64,000 nt of DNA from Actinomucor elegans. Taxonomy: Eukaryota; Mucoromycota; Mucoromycetes; Mucorales; Mucoraceae. Shown in pieces: positions 46,668 to 59,077 of this stretch (position 1 is the first letter of the stretch; the number at the start of each line of letters is the position of its first letter). Position numbers and translations under genes: made by a program. The notes under the pieces were generated by a model, which had not been told where the DNA came from, searched no databases, and saw only the letters and a list, made by a program, of their open reading frames with translations. The stretch lies in contig JAMSLZ010000014.1 in NCBI GenBank assembly GCA_026027325.1, forward strand, positions 124,001 through 188,000, given 5' to 3'.

Positions 46668-49592
46668 ATGTCACCTAAAGGTAGGCAAAATACAGACATG
46701 TATATATATATAAACATAGCGTCTGCTTACTTTTGTATCTTTCTTAATAGAGGTTAGCAACAAACGTAAAAGGGGTAGACAGTCAACGGGCTCAGTACCG
46801 CCACCGTCTCCAGCTTCTCCAGCAAGAAAATCAAGTTCAAGAATAGCTTCTCATAACGAACGCCAAACTAGAAAATCAACAGGTACGCCTGAATTCGATT
46901 CGACGCGTAGTACTTCGAGAAAAAGAGGACGTCCAGCTTACTATTCTTCGTCATTAGATGAGATAGACGCGAAACGAAAACGCGAAAAAAGCCCTACATC
47001 ATCTACCGAAATCGATAATGATGAGATCAAACCCGAGGCAAGTACTAATTCTGACATTGATGAAGCTGGTGAACAGAAAATCGATCCCCATGGAAACTTG
47101 TTAGAAGGTAAAACTAGATTAGATCTAATCGCTTTTCATAGAGCTGACTTTACTTTTTTTTTTAATACAAATTAGGTCGAGAATTCAAAGTACCAACCTT
47201 CACTTTACCTAATCACGGCAACACAGTATTGATGTTGGCTATGGAGCCAACAAAGGCATTGGGATACCGCGACAGCTATCTGTTTTTCCATAAACATCCT
47301 TCGCTTGAGCGTGTTCGTATCACTGATGATGAAAAGAAGATACTAGTGGATATGGGTATGCTGGTTACATGGTTCAAGAATCGTGATGTAGCAGTTGTTA
47401 CCGCACGCTCCGTATTCAAATGTTTTGGACACAAGATTATTAAGCGCGGTAGACGTATCAAGGATGATTACTATGAAGCTGAACGCCCAGAACGTTTTTC
47501 CCTAGCCAACGAGTCTCGATCGCACCGTAAACAATCTGAAAAAGCAGCGGCCATAGAAGATGAGAAAAACGAAGTAGAAGTAGAGGATCATTCACGTAAA
47601 TCTTTGATTGGAAAGACAGCTAGGTCAGAAGGCTATTCCTCTTCAGTACCATTGAGCAACGAAACCTGGATGCATCATGCCGCTTTAGCTGCTAGAGGAT
47701 TCAATGCGCAATTGCACGAAAGACGTGCCGCGAAGCCCACATTTTATGACATTCACTCTAATATCAATCAAGTACCTTCATCTTTTCAACCAAAAGCATG
47801 CCATTTTGAATTTACACCTGCTAAAGAGGATACAACTGAACCCACCTTCGAGTTTAAACCCAAATCCAACAAATACAATGCACCTATTTATCGCGGCATA
47901 GGCAAAGACCTATTAGATTACAATGTAGAATCAGTTATCAATGAATTAGCAAATAGCGATCAAGAAAGGGATAAAGTAAAAGAAATACTATCAAACGATA
48001 TTGCTCTTCAACCACCTTCTATTGACGATAATTATCCTTTGGCCCTGATGGAAGGTCAATTCCAAGCCAATTTCCCAATACATCAAGCAAGATTCAACTA
48101 TCCCGTTCCCAAAATACCAGATCCAAGTAAGCTGATCGATACAGCACAGTCATTAGCAGCACAACAATATTATCTTGGGCTTGTGTACCAATCTGTAAAC
48201 CAATTCGCTGATCCTCAAAGACAATCACCAATTGGTAGATCACCGCAAACCTATTCTTCTCCTCCACTTCAAGTGCCTCAGCCGCCGCAACCTACTCCCC
48301 CACCACCACAAATGATGCCACAGCCTAGAATGCCAATTAGCGTAAGAGAGCAATGTGAGTGATAAAGTCTAGTTTACTAAAAAAAAAAAAAATACATGTA
48401 GGCTCTTCCACCAGAACCACCTATCTGTCGCGTCGTTGTATCAGGAAATCAAATTTGTAGACGTCCAGTGAATCGAGTTGGCGAGAAATGTCAGTTACAT
48501 GCACCTTCTAGACAAATGTCTGATTTTACCAAAGGCCCACCACCTGTAAGTCTCTTGTATCATATTATATAATGATATTTATCAACTCATTTTTTTTTGA
48601 TAGAACATTGTATACTCTGATAATAAATGTGCGGATTGTCATCAACTGCGAGCTGCCGAATCGCTATTCAGTCATCCTGAAGAACACATCACAGACGATT
48701 TTGCTGTAGTGAAATGCTCTAAATGTACACGCAAATATCACCCTGTTTGTGCTAATTTATCGACACCTAGACAAGTAGCGGCAGTAGAATCATATCCTTG
48801 GTCTTGCCCTGAATGTAAGATATGTTGCGTTTGCAAGAGTGCAGGTGATGAATCCACATTAATGATCTGTGATGGATGCGATAGAGGATGGCATACAGGA
48901 TGGTAAGGGACGCATAAATAACATAGAACATCCATTGAATATATTCTATAAATAGTTGCAATCCCAAGGTAGATCATGTTCCTGAAGGATCCTGGCTTTG
49001 TCCACTGTGCGCTAATTGCCATAGTTGTGATGAACATGGTATGGCAGAAGAATCTCAATACACGCATGCTACAGCACCCAAAAGTGATCGTTACAAGTAT
49101 CCTGTCTATTTAGCTACTTATTGTCCCAAATGTTATGACAATTTCAAGGAAGATAGGTTTTGTCCTGTTTGCTTAAAGACATATTCTGAGGAAGAGAATG
49201 ATGATGATGATAATGAAATGGTTGCCTGTGATACTTGTGATCATTGGGTGCACACCCGTTGTGATGAAATATTGACACCAGAGAAATACCAATTATTGTG
49301 CGATGAAGAGGATGCTAAATATTCTTGTCCCATGTGTGAAGAACGATTCAAACGTACAGTGGATACCAGCACAGCTGATTTAGCATTAAAAGGATTATCA
49401 GCTCCAAGTGGGTTCAGTGTAGGTCTTTTAGGTGGAAAGGTAAGATAGAATACGTAGCAACCAATTTATTTTACTTATCATACACATTAATAGGTCAAGA
49501 CAAGAGGCATTGTAAAGTATAAAGATATCAAAGTCGGTGTACCTGAAATCAATGGCACTGGTATCGCTGAAATGCCATCCAATAAAAAATAA
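46668..49592 (+). CDS. Rsc7/Swp82-type chromatin-remodelling subunit with PHD fingers
   Basis: Seven exons: 46668-46680, 46751-47107, 47176-48341, 48402-48545, 48604-48902, 48956-49439, 49494-49592, giving 853 residues. The N-terminus is basic and Ser/Pro-rich with an AT-hook-like RKRGRPAYY. Next is the CRC-subunit domain of Rsc7/Swp82 (SWI/SNF and RSC): REFKVPTFTLPNHGNTVLMLAMEP is visible in pieces, then YRDSYLFFHKHPSLERV and VFKCFGHKIIKRGRRIKDDYYE. A Pro/Gln-rich stretch follows. The C-terminal half has Cys/His-rich modules: VVVSGNQICRRPV-type, CADCHQLR, CSKCTRKYHPVC, CPECKICCVCKS, MICDGCDRGWHTGWC, WLCPLCANC, and a further PHD-like CDTCDHWVHTRCD. It likely reads histone tails as part of a remodeller in the nucleus. 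The intron 3 donor GTAAGA at 48342 keeps the frame. Confidence 0.88.
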
Positions 49593-49596
49593 GGGC

Positions 49597-50422
49597 CTAT
49601 GTTGACCTTTGATTGACAGTTGAAAGATATGCATTCCAACCCAAGGCCACTACATTGGTCACCATTAATCGATAATTCAAAGGTGTAAAATAGAAATTAC
49701 ACACTTGAACTGCTGGCCAAATCTACATCTATTGTTTAATATCACTATTATAATATACATCGTTTCTTTGTTACTACCTTATAATTGCCCATTAAAGCTG
49801 TTGTATATCCACTGGATAACTTGTTCTTGATCTCTTGAATTGATTTACCTTCAAATAGCCCTTGACCCGTGAAAAAGGCTAAATCAAACAAGATAAGAAC
49901 AAAATCTCAAACTCTATCTACTGACTGTACCTGCAATAAAGAACGGCGCAAAGATGAATTGATCCAATGCTACCTTTGTAACCAAACCTATCGATATACT
50001 TTAGTGATGATTATTTTGAATAGCATCTTTAAGAATTTACCTTGAAACGCATTTTTGGCGGTGACCTTTTTATCAATAAATCGATACCAGGTACTCAATA
50101 CAGGTCCAGCAAATACACCACCGAACGTGGCCATTCTCAGGGTTCTAATATAATTGTGCTTTTCCAAGCCTTGCTTCTCTACTATCTGTTGTGCAATAAC
50201 ATCGCCTAACATCAACATGAGTAAACTGATCTATCGAGATTTTTAACTGTGATTCTATATTACCTGCACCGAATAAAACAGCTACTCGTAAAACACATTC
50301 ATTAGCACTTTGTATTTGATCGGGATTTAGTTTTTTTTTCTTTTCTTTTTTTTTTTACCTGTAGACAAACTTTGAACGAGAATAGGTCTTTTCGTTAAAA
50401 CCCTATGATATGCAGCAAACAT
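49597..50422 (-). CDS. Mpv17/PMP22/Sym1 family membrane protein
   Basis: Six exons: 50359-50422, 50264-50281 (18 bases), 50041-50205, 49931-49987, 49778-49878, 49597-49722, giving 176 residues. Features: [88 protein letters not shown] and [11 protein letters not shown]. These are the signature segments of the Mpv17/Sym1 family, small four-helix proteins of the mitochondrial inner membrane or peroxisome; the first helix and the short basic N-terminus fit Sym1. The stop codon lies four bases from the stop codon of the convergent Rsc7-like gene, so the 3' UTRs must overlap. Confidence 0.92.
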
Positions 50423-51775
50423 CACAGAGGGTGTAAAATAGGTTTTCAAGCGGGCTTGGGGGGATGGAAAGACCGGGATACTATTAATTGCAAGGCCGCA
50501 TTTCCACAGCGTGATCAGTGCGCCATATTTATTACATATATATATCGGCCTAATCTAACCAAAAAGAGCGTTGTTACTTTTTGCCAGTATCATTATAGAC
50601 ATATGCGTACTCTTCTATCCTGGTAATACAATTTGAAAGCTGTTACTTGTAAAGTTTCTACACATACAGGTATCGTTTACGGTTTGTATCTCGATCGTTT
50701 TAAAGGCCTGCTTCATGTAACATCGCACAACATGACTCCAAGAATGTTTCACCAGACATTTGATTGTAGAGTTGCACTGAATTTCTACTGTTCATCACTT
50801 TCAAATGCAATATGGATGGAATAATCTCAGCATTGTAGATCTGAAACCTGCTGGAATCCTGCTGGTATATACATAAGAGTAGATTAGCACCGTTGTGATT
50901 GGAAGGTTCGGTATCTGCATTCACAATGTTTTATTGGGTTTCGGTGATTGAATATTTCGAAAGAAGAAAAAGACATGAAACCAAAAAAAAAAAAAAAAAA
51001 TTCAGGATCTTTTCATTTTGTATTTACATAGTAAAACTTTCAAATTGATATACAATTCTTTAACATAGTCTACAAAGAGTTTAATTGTACTTCCAATTAT
51101 GTAAAATACGATTAAGTACTATAATAAAAATGAGAACTCTTGTTAATTTAAATGCAACTGTGAAATTTTCTGCATTCACACTTATTTCTCGTAACTCTTA
51201 TATCAAAAAGTTGAAGAAAAATATTCCTTGGTTTGTTTAAAACAATTTAATGTTAGGAACATCGCCTCTAAAAAGGTTTTTATGCAGACAAAGTTGCGAT
51301 TTAGGGGTTTGGTATACTAAAAAAAAATTATAAAAAGAAAAATCTCCAAAATCTGCACACCATTTTTATTGGCTGGCGGATATAACGCAGTAAGAGATCA
51401 AAGCATATATACCATTATTATTGGATGACGGAGATATGATAACAATAGATCAAACTTCAATATCGTCGGAATTGTGTTTGGTTAGCGCATACCAGTAGCT
51501 TCAGAGACATCATGATAGCATCAATAAGCTATAGTGGGGATGTATGTATCGTACTACATACTATCAAATCTTGATTGATGTTACCCATCTTTAGTTCGAG
51601 ACTGCGTTATAAAACCAAACAGCCGCGCGGTTGATCGGTTATGAGTCGTATAGCTCCCCGCTCGTGCAATACCATAAAAAGTGGGAAATTTTTCCTTTTA
51701 TAGGGTTTTGTAATCATTTTTCCATACATTTTTTCTTTTCACTTTTTTTTTTTCAACTTCGTTTCCATTAGCCAA
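50423..51775. other. Divergent intergenic region
   Basis: About 1.35 kb between Mpv17-like and CCC1-like genes. The short frames at 50405-50626, 50633-50824 and 50700-50924 have no motif. An A18 run lies near 50983-51000. The last 100 bases before the CCC1-like ATG are pyrimidine-rich. Confidence 0.5.
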
Positions 51776-52102
51776 ATGTCTGCACTTCTTAACAAACTTC
51801 GTCGCCGTCATTCTCACGAATATGCACCTTATCAACATTTAGAACAACACTTTGAATCTGCCGAGATTGTGAGAGATGCTATCATTGGTCTTTCTGGTAA
51901 ATATCTACGCGTTAAAATACTTGTCAATAGATAAAACAAAAACTCACCTAGTAAATAGATGGTTTGACCGTTCCTTTTGCTTTGGCTGCTGGTCTTTCTT
52001 CTCTTGGTAGTTCCAAGATTGTTATTTATGGTGGCGCTGCAGGTAAGTTTCTTTGTTTAAAGTAGTAGCACATTCACTCATCTATTTTGACAGAGCTTGT
52101 CA

Positions 52103-52136
<34 letters not shown>

Positions 52137-52784
52137 TAAATTTGGGTTGCATATCTCATACTAATGCTGTCCCATCTACAGTGGTGCTATTTCAATGGGT
52201 TTAGGTGGTTATCTTGCTGCTCGCTCAGAAATGGAACATTATCGTACAGAACGTCAAAGAGAAGAACGTGAAGTAGAAGAATGTCCTCAAGACGAAGAAG
52301 ATGAAATTGTAGATATTTTAGAGCCTTATGGTCTTGATCGCGATACGATTCAACCTTTGATTGAAAAGCTAAAGGCGGATCCCGAGAAATTCGTTGATTT
52401 CATGATGAAGTTTGAATTAAACTTGGAAATGCCTGATCCTCATCGTAGTTGGGTAAAGTATTTGTGCTGTGAGATACCATTATGTCTGATATCAAATTTT
52501 AGATTTCTGCTTTAACCATTGGCTTGTCTTACTTTGTTGGTGGTTTGATCCCATTATTACCTTACTGTTTTTTTGAGGATTCTATTTTTGCTTTGTATAT
52601 CTCAATTGCTGTTACATTTTTGACTTTGTTAGTGTTTGGTTATATCAAGAGTAGATTGGTCAACCCTAATGGTGCAGTCTGGGGCGCTATTCAAACACTA
52701 TTAATTGGTGCAGTTGCTGCCGGTGCAAGTTATGGTATCGTCTATCTGCTACCCCAAGATCCTGAGATACTGATTAACCTTTAA
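51776..52784 (+). CDS. CCC1: CCC1/VIT1 vacuolar iron (manganese) transporter
   Basis: Five exons: 51776-51896, 51959-52042, 52094-52103 (10 bases), 52182-52452, 52503-52784, giving 255 residues. Typical motifs: SAEIVRDAIIGLSDGLTVPF, ALAAGLSSLGSSKIVIYGGA, ELVSGAISMGLGGYLAARSE, the cytosolic Glu-rich metal-binding helices (EREVEECPQDEEDEIVDIL, ADPEKFVDFMMKFEL), SALTIGLSYFVGGLIPLLPY and GAVAAGASYGIVYLL. The family moves cytosolic Fe2+/Mn2+ into the vacuole in exchange for protons. The tiny exon 3 (AGCTTGTCAG) supplies ELVS of a conserved motif, so it is real. It is directly followed by a 29-base A run in the intron. The symbol follows yeast. Confidence 0.94.
52106..52134. repeat. Poly(A) tract in a CCC1-like intron
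   Basis: Run of 29 A right behind the donor of the 10-base exon. Confidence 0.9.
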
Positions 52785-52945
52785 ATAATAAATTATGCAG
52801 CCAGTGTTTGTGCTGCCATCATGATCATGAACAATTGATTTTATTTATGCTACTAAGCCTCTTACAAGGAGCCCCTCTCTTCTAACAATCCCTTTAAAAA
52901 CGGACGTTTTCTTTTTCTCTTTCTCTTCTGATTGTTCATACAAAC

Positions 52946-55434
52946 ATGAAGATCTTGATATTACTTTCAACTTGGTTTGCTATATTGCAGTTAGCTTTTG
53001 CTTCTCCAGAAGAACTCAAGATACTCTATGATCGAAAAGTGGATTTTATTCTACAAGATTATCTAAAAAACAGCTTCTTGATACCTGGATGGTACATATA
53101 ATATATATAGTTATGGAAATACTCGAGAATTGAATAGAATTGGGTGTTTAGGATGGCTGCATTTTCTGCTGAAAACGGTACTTGGAATGACATTGATTAT
53201 ACTAGTGGTTGCACCGCAAGAAGAGCCAACTGGCCAGCTCAGCAACATTTCATTAGAATAGGTAAGATATAAATAGGTTGTTTTTGTCATCGAAAAAGGA
53301 TTTAATGTAGCTTATTATTAGCGACTCTGGCGAGTCAGTATCGTGCAGATCCTAGTGACGCCTCATTATTACCTACAATTAATAAGGCTATGGATTACTG
53401 GTTTGATAATTCATATAAGCCTGATGCCTGCTTGGATCAAGGCGGTTTACCCAACAGTGAATGTCCATGTGATACACCTGGCTTTTGGAATACAAATTGG
53501 TTCGGCCAGGTAAAACAATGAATATAGGCTAGTTATGCACATTACTTATAAACATACAGATGATCCTTCTACCAAGATTCATCACCAATACCTGCTTGCT
53601 GCTAAAATCTAATTTAACAGCTACACAGCTTGGCAACTGTACTCTAACCAGTCAACGCGTTTACAACCGTATTGATACAGAAGTCCTCGGTATTGGCCCT
53701 ATGACAGGGGCTAACATGCTAGATGCGTCTACTGCAGTCTTGAATCTAGGCCTTTTAACGGATAATGAGACAATTGTAAGGGATGCGCTAGACCATTATT
53801 ATGGTCAGACGTGGATTACACCTGCTACAGGTGTAGATGGTATTAAAGTCGACGGTGCTTATATGCAGCATTTTTCCCAGCTCTATACTGGCAATTATGG
53901 TAAAGACTTTATCAACTCTGTCGTCGTTGCCTATATTCAATCAGACGGAACATCCTTTGCAGCACCTCCTGCATCTCAGGCTGCGTTCTTAACCTTAATG
54001 GATGGTACCGAATGGTTAATTAATTCGCGACACAATTCTAGTGCCAGTAATTCCAGCCTCATATGGCAATACAGTGTTATTGGCCGTATGATTTCCACTA
54101 AAGTAGCAGACAATGCTGCCAGCAGTGTTGTCCAACTTAACCTGACACGTGTTAACTTGGCTGTCGACAGCTGGGATGATGGCACAGTCGTAAAGGATAT
54201 TGCTCAACGACTCACGCAAGTACAAACAAAGACTTCTGGTCAGGGCCAACTCGAAGGTACACGTGGCTTCTATACGTCAGACTATTTGGTGCATCGCAGT
54301 CAAAACTATGTTACTACCTGGAAGGCTTTCTCAACACGTACCTCCAATTCTGAATGTAATAATGATCAAAATCCTTTTGGATTCCATATGAGCGATGGTG
54401 CCATCTTTACCTATATTGATGGTACTGAGTATACAGATGTCTTTGCTGCTTGGGACTGGAATTTGGTTCCTGGCACTACGGTTGACTACGGTGCAACGCC
54501 CTTTGGTTGTAATATCACGCAATTCTATGGTAATACAAGCTTTGTTGGATCTGTTACGCCCTCTTTGAATAATTCAACCTTCTCTACTTCGGGTGGTATG
54601 ACTGTAATGCAATATTTGAATCCCATGACAGGTAATTTGCGCTGGGAAAAGACATACTACTTCTTCCCGGGCTTCTACGCAGTTCAGATTGGCCCTATCT
54701 ACTCTCAAGGGACAGAGCCTATTATCACTACTTTGGATCAATCTAATTTAAAGGGAGATGTCTATCTTGATGGTGAATTATTGACTAGCCAGTCTACTGT
54801 AGAAGCTTCTTTAGGTGCTCAAAATGGAACCAGGCCTTTGAATTTATGGCATAATCGCGTTCTATATACTATACTGGGTAACGATCAAAGCGCTACACTT
54901 AAAGTCAACACAGCAAGCCGTACCTCTAATAATGAATGGGATACTATTGGTATATCCAATGGAACTGCAACCCAGCCCATATTCACTGCTACTATTGAAC
55001 ATCCTCCTGCTCCTTTACTTGAAGGAAACAATAACAGCCAGCCTCCATTCACTTATATTGCTCAATTGAACGTTGATGCAAAGCAAACAATGAATACTGA
55101 GTCTCTTGTTCAATTTGTTTATCAAGATGATGAAATAAATGGTAAAGTACGCGGTGCTTATCACGTAAAAGACAGGACAATTGCTTTGGCCTTTTGGAGT
55201 GCAGGTAGTTATGTCAGCCCTTGGGGATTAACAGTCAACACAAATCAGCCTATCTTGACGTTCTTCACCGCATCATCCCGTAATGAATATACTTTAACTG
55301 TATCAGATCCTACGCAGTTGCTTACTCAAGTAAAGATCACTGTGTCTCGATCTGGAAGCGAACCCAAGGAATTGATCATTGATTTACCTCAAGCCCCAAT
55401 GGCAGGCAAGAGCGTAACTGTTAGTCTTATTTAA
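52946..55434 (+). CDS. Secreted polysaccharide lyase, family 8-like
   Basis: Four exons: 52946-53091, 53152-53261, 53322-53509, 53560-55434, giving 772 residues. A signal peptide covers about residues 1-19 (ILILLSTWFAILQLAFA). The alpha-toroid N-terminal half has the aromatic patch NTNWFGQ, TGANMLD (candidate catalytic Asn near 200), and KVDGAYMQHF with YTGNYG, giving His252 and Tyr261 at the nine-residue spacing of family 8. The C-terminal beta half has MSDGAIFTYIDG and WDWNLVPGTTVDYG. Family 8 enzymes cleave hyaluronate, chondroitin, xanthan or related acidic glycans by beta-elimination; the substrate here is unknown. The protein carries many N-glycosylation sequons, fitting secretion. It is tandem to the CCC1-like gene and converges on the next gene with a 62-base gap. 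Confidence 0.85.
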
Positions 55435-55496
55435 AAGCAATTTCCATTATCAAACAATACTATAACATTTTATTCATATTATAAATACGTTCCATG

Positions 55497-56385
55497 TTAC
55501 ATTGTTAAATTACTCAACATATGTTCAACTTGGGCTCGATTGATTTCCTGGTCCAAGTATTCTTGGCCTCCATCATCCAAAAAGTTCTTTTTAACATAGT
55601 CTTCATAAGACTCGTACTGAGTTGTATCTATCATGCACTATTAGTATAACCCTGTTTAGCAACAGATGGACGATTCTTTTACCTGTCTTTACATGCACTT
55701 GTTGTAACAGCGGCGCTAATTGATCCCAAATACCCTTTCCTGCAACCAGCTCATAAATCTCTTGTATCGTTTGAGACCAAGTGACACCTCTTGCTGTATT
55801 TGCCTGTATAATCGCCATCAAATAATCAAACACTAGAGGGTCATTCACAACCTGATACACTTGATCCAAATCCAAAAACCCATCCGAAGACTGCATTTGC
55901 GACTGACTATTGGCTACACAGTCTTGACGTGTCAAATAGCCATGAGGATCATCTACCAAGATTTCTTCTACATATTCTCGTGATTCTTGAGGTAGTCCTC
56001 GAATAAACTGCATTAAGGTTTGTTTTACTTCTTCTTTACTAACAGGTGTCGCGCTATCAAGACATAGACAACGCACAAACACTTGCAATTCCATATTTGT
56101 TTCAAAAAAGCAAGAAACTCGGTAAATTAGTCCGTAATGATCTGCGACGCGTATGAGTAACGCATCGTAGTCGGATGATTTGATGGCATGGGCCATGAGT
56201 TGCTGAAAGTCGACGAGGAGACTTGGGATTTCGTTTGCAAATGTCGGGATCCAGCGATCGGCTATAGTGGAAACTGATGAGAATCGAGGTGTTTTCAATG
56301 AGAGAAGGATCGCGTCAAATGTCTCGGTGGAAGGGCATGTTTGGTGTAGAGTGGACAAGAACTCGAATATTTGTAATGCTGACAT
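55497..56385 (-). CDS. Unknown helical protein
   Basis: Two exons (55683-56385, 55497-55627) give 277 residues from the ATG at 56385. The upstream in-frame start near 56415 would add only ten residues. The protein is mostly alpha-helical, with SALQIFEFLSTLHQTCPS, FFETNMELQVFVRCLCLD, DPLVFDYLMAIIQANTARG and, at the end, YESYEDYVKKNFLDDGG. No signal peptide, membrane segment or known domain is recognised. The joined phases and normal composition support a true gene. It may be a scaffold or adaptor; I make no functional claim. Confidence 0.72.
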
Positions 56386-57948
56386 AGTAGATAGATTTGA
56401 AAAAACAAAAGACAATTATATAGAAATTAAAGCCATGGGTTTAGATATCATTGAAAATTAGCTTGTTTCATTAATCAATGGCTCTTCCAACCGTCATCTT
56501 TACTGCTATATGTACTTTGAAGCTAACCCTAACTCTACTATATCTCAATCAATCGTAGTTGCATGAAATGTAATCCAGATCTATAAGAATCTATAAAATT
56601 TGTTTGACAGGCAAACGGCTGCTATTATATAAATATATTAGCATATAATCCAACTCTTGACATCGATTTTCAGTTAAATGATAATGCTAATATCAGCGAA
56701 TAATACATTCTGCTATGTTGTCCGTCAAAAGACAGGTAAACTATCATGTTGAGCATATGACCCAAGAAATAATGGTCATTGGCTTTATTGAAAAGCTGGG
56801 TGTAGAATATCAGTCCCTTCAAAGAAGAACCACGATAAAGCGGTAAACATTTGGGATTATATAGAGTCAAGTGCATTCTTTTTATTCACTAATTAAATAA
56901 TATCCACTTGAACAAGTTTTAGATGCCTTCGACAGATATAACATTCTTACGTTTTGGAGCAGCGGTTTTCCTTCTATTTCCCTATAAAGCTTTTGCAAAG
57001 AAATAATGCTTGCCAAGTTTACAAGCTACAAATAAGAGGTCATTATATGATCTCAGCCGACGTATTTGAAGAATTTAACGAATATAAATCATAAAAAATC
57101 AATGTATAAACTGGATGTATAACTACTAATGAATTGTTACAGAGCACCTTATGAAAACTTTGATAGGAATTTATTGCTGCGTAAAGCTGATAAATCAATC
57201 TACTATTAAGGATCAGAAGATGATTATAATAAACTCGACAAGTAAATAGTCAATATACATTAGGTGTAGACATATTGTTACAAAAAAAAAGATCCCACAT
57301 AAACTATTTTAGTTAACGGAAAATCATGCATCATCCTAACTTTAAAAATGAAAAGCCCTTGGCGACTAATCTAAAAGGAAAAAGTCATTAGATAATCTAT
57401 GAGAATTATCAAGCTTGTTATCAGTGATCAGCGTAAAAAAGCCTATCACTGAACCAATCAAATGTGTATTCCAACATAACACGAGCTCTGAAATAATGTA
57501 AGCAAACACCTCCTAGGTATCATTAACTAATGAATAGATAATGTTCATCACCTAGCAAGACATTGAACAAATTGATCAAATATTTCTAATAACATAAAAT
57601 AATACGCATTTTCGGCAGTTCTTCTCTTTCAAATAAATGATTTATCAGACTCTTTTGAACAACGTTATCACCAATTTCGATTTTTATACTTGTAAATCCA
57701 CAAAGGTGGTTCCTATTGAACTACAACAACAAAAAATATGCATATTAGCATTAAATGTAACCATTCACATGTAACATATCACCAGCTGGTTTATGTCTAA
57801 AAAGCGCATAATATTTCTTTTTTTACTACACTTGCTTTTGTTTACTTGCTCTTTTCACATATTACCTCATATCAATGTGAATATTTATATATCATTATGA
57901 CGGCAATATGGCTGTAAAAGTGAGACTGCAGATTAATCTCTAAAAGAT

Positions 57949-58215
57949 TATAAAAAGTCCTTTTTTTTTTGCTCTTTATTTCTTTTCATTCTTCGTTTCT
58001 TTTTGCTCTTCACTAAGGTAAGTCAGGGTAGATGCAGTGAGGGAGACAAATTTTCAAAGGATCACAACTGTCCAAGAGACAAGCTTGCTGGAAGGATTTT
58101 GAGCTTGCGACCGTAACTGTCTATCCCCCTTTTGAGATCAGATGTACTTCTGCCTTCTCGTGGCTGATCTTGTTAGTATCAAAGTTACTTGTAGCTTTGA
58201 GAACCAAAAGAAATA
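57949..58215 (+). other. Candidate transcript with TATA box, no long ORF
   Basis: TATAAAAA (57949-57956) is followed by about 60 bases of pyrimidine-rich sequence, as in leaders of this genome, then CACTAAGGTAAGTCAGG, which looks like a splice donor. About 190 bases then follow with noticeably higher GC than the surrounding gap. No long ORF is present (the longest from ATG near 58141 is 40 codons). It could be a non-coding RNA, a first exon of a small-protein gene, or chance. No snRNA or snoRNA signature was confirmed. Confidence 0.3.
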
Positions 58216-59077
58216 CATTTTTTTTTTATATATTAATGAAAATGAAAAAACCGTTCTTATATAAATGACGAATAAAAAAGAACTTGTTTAATAATGCTTT
58301 TCGTTAACGTATCTATTTAATAAGGTATTTAAACTATAAACTTTGTTTTTACATAAAAAAGAATCTATAGTATAATAAGTGTTTTTTTTAAAAAAAAAAA
58401 TTAAGCAGGCTATGACCGACGCGCCAATCCATATCAAACTTTTATTAAAGTATATAGTAAGATCCTTTATATATAGAACATTAGAAAGAAAAAAATACCG
58501 ATACGTATACTTTACAAGACATCAAACAAAGTAAAGCTAGAAACCAAAATTCAAGCTTCTTTTATATCTTAAAAAAAAAAGAATAAAACAAAACATAACT
58601 ATACTCCAAAAAATTACTTTTTATTATTAGGCAATAATGAATAAACTTTACTGGATTTCGGTTATTGAAGATAGTCGCTCCCTAAGGCGCTTTGGACAGA
58701 GATCGTTCATACTTTACGTTGTATCTAACTCAATAGATAAGCGCGGTGGAGTTTTGGAATTCGGTCTATCAATAGCAATGTATTATTTCATTCTTATCCA
58801 CGTATTTATGGACGTACTAATGTCAGTAGGTAGAGGCTAGGCAATCTCAACAATTATAATGTTTATTGCCTACCGAAAAAGTTCAGCTTAAATAATTACA
58901 AAAATCATATCATTTGAAATAAATTGAATTCTTTATAATTTAGGCTAAAAATCGAACTATTCACTTGCATTTATCGTCTATTAAACAGTGATATATGATT
59001 TACATTACTATAGGTTTTTTTTTTAGAAAACCAAGAATTGGAATTTGACAGGGTGCGTTAATTAATATCACCACAAG

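Noticed and set aside
58140..58200. Weak resemblance to the 5' end of U2 snRNA (CTTCTCGTGGCTGATC, TTAGTATC)
   Set aside because: The order and spacing do not match and the branch-site recognition sequence is not present as such.
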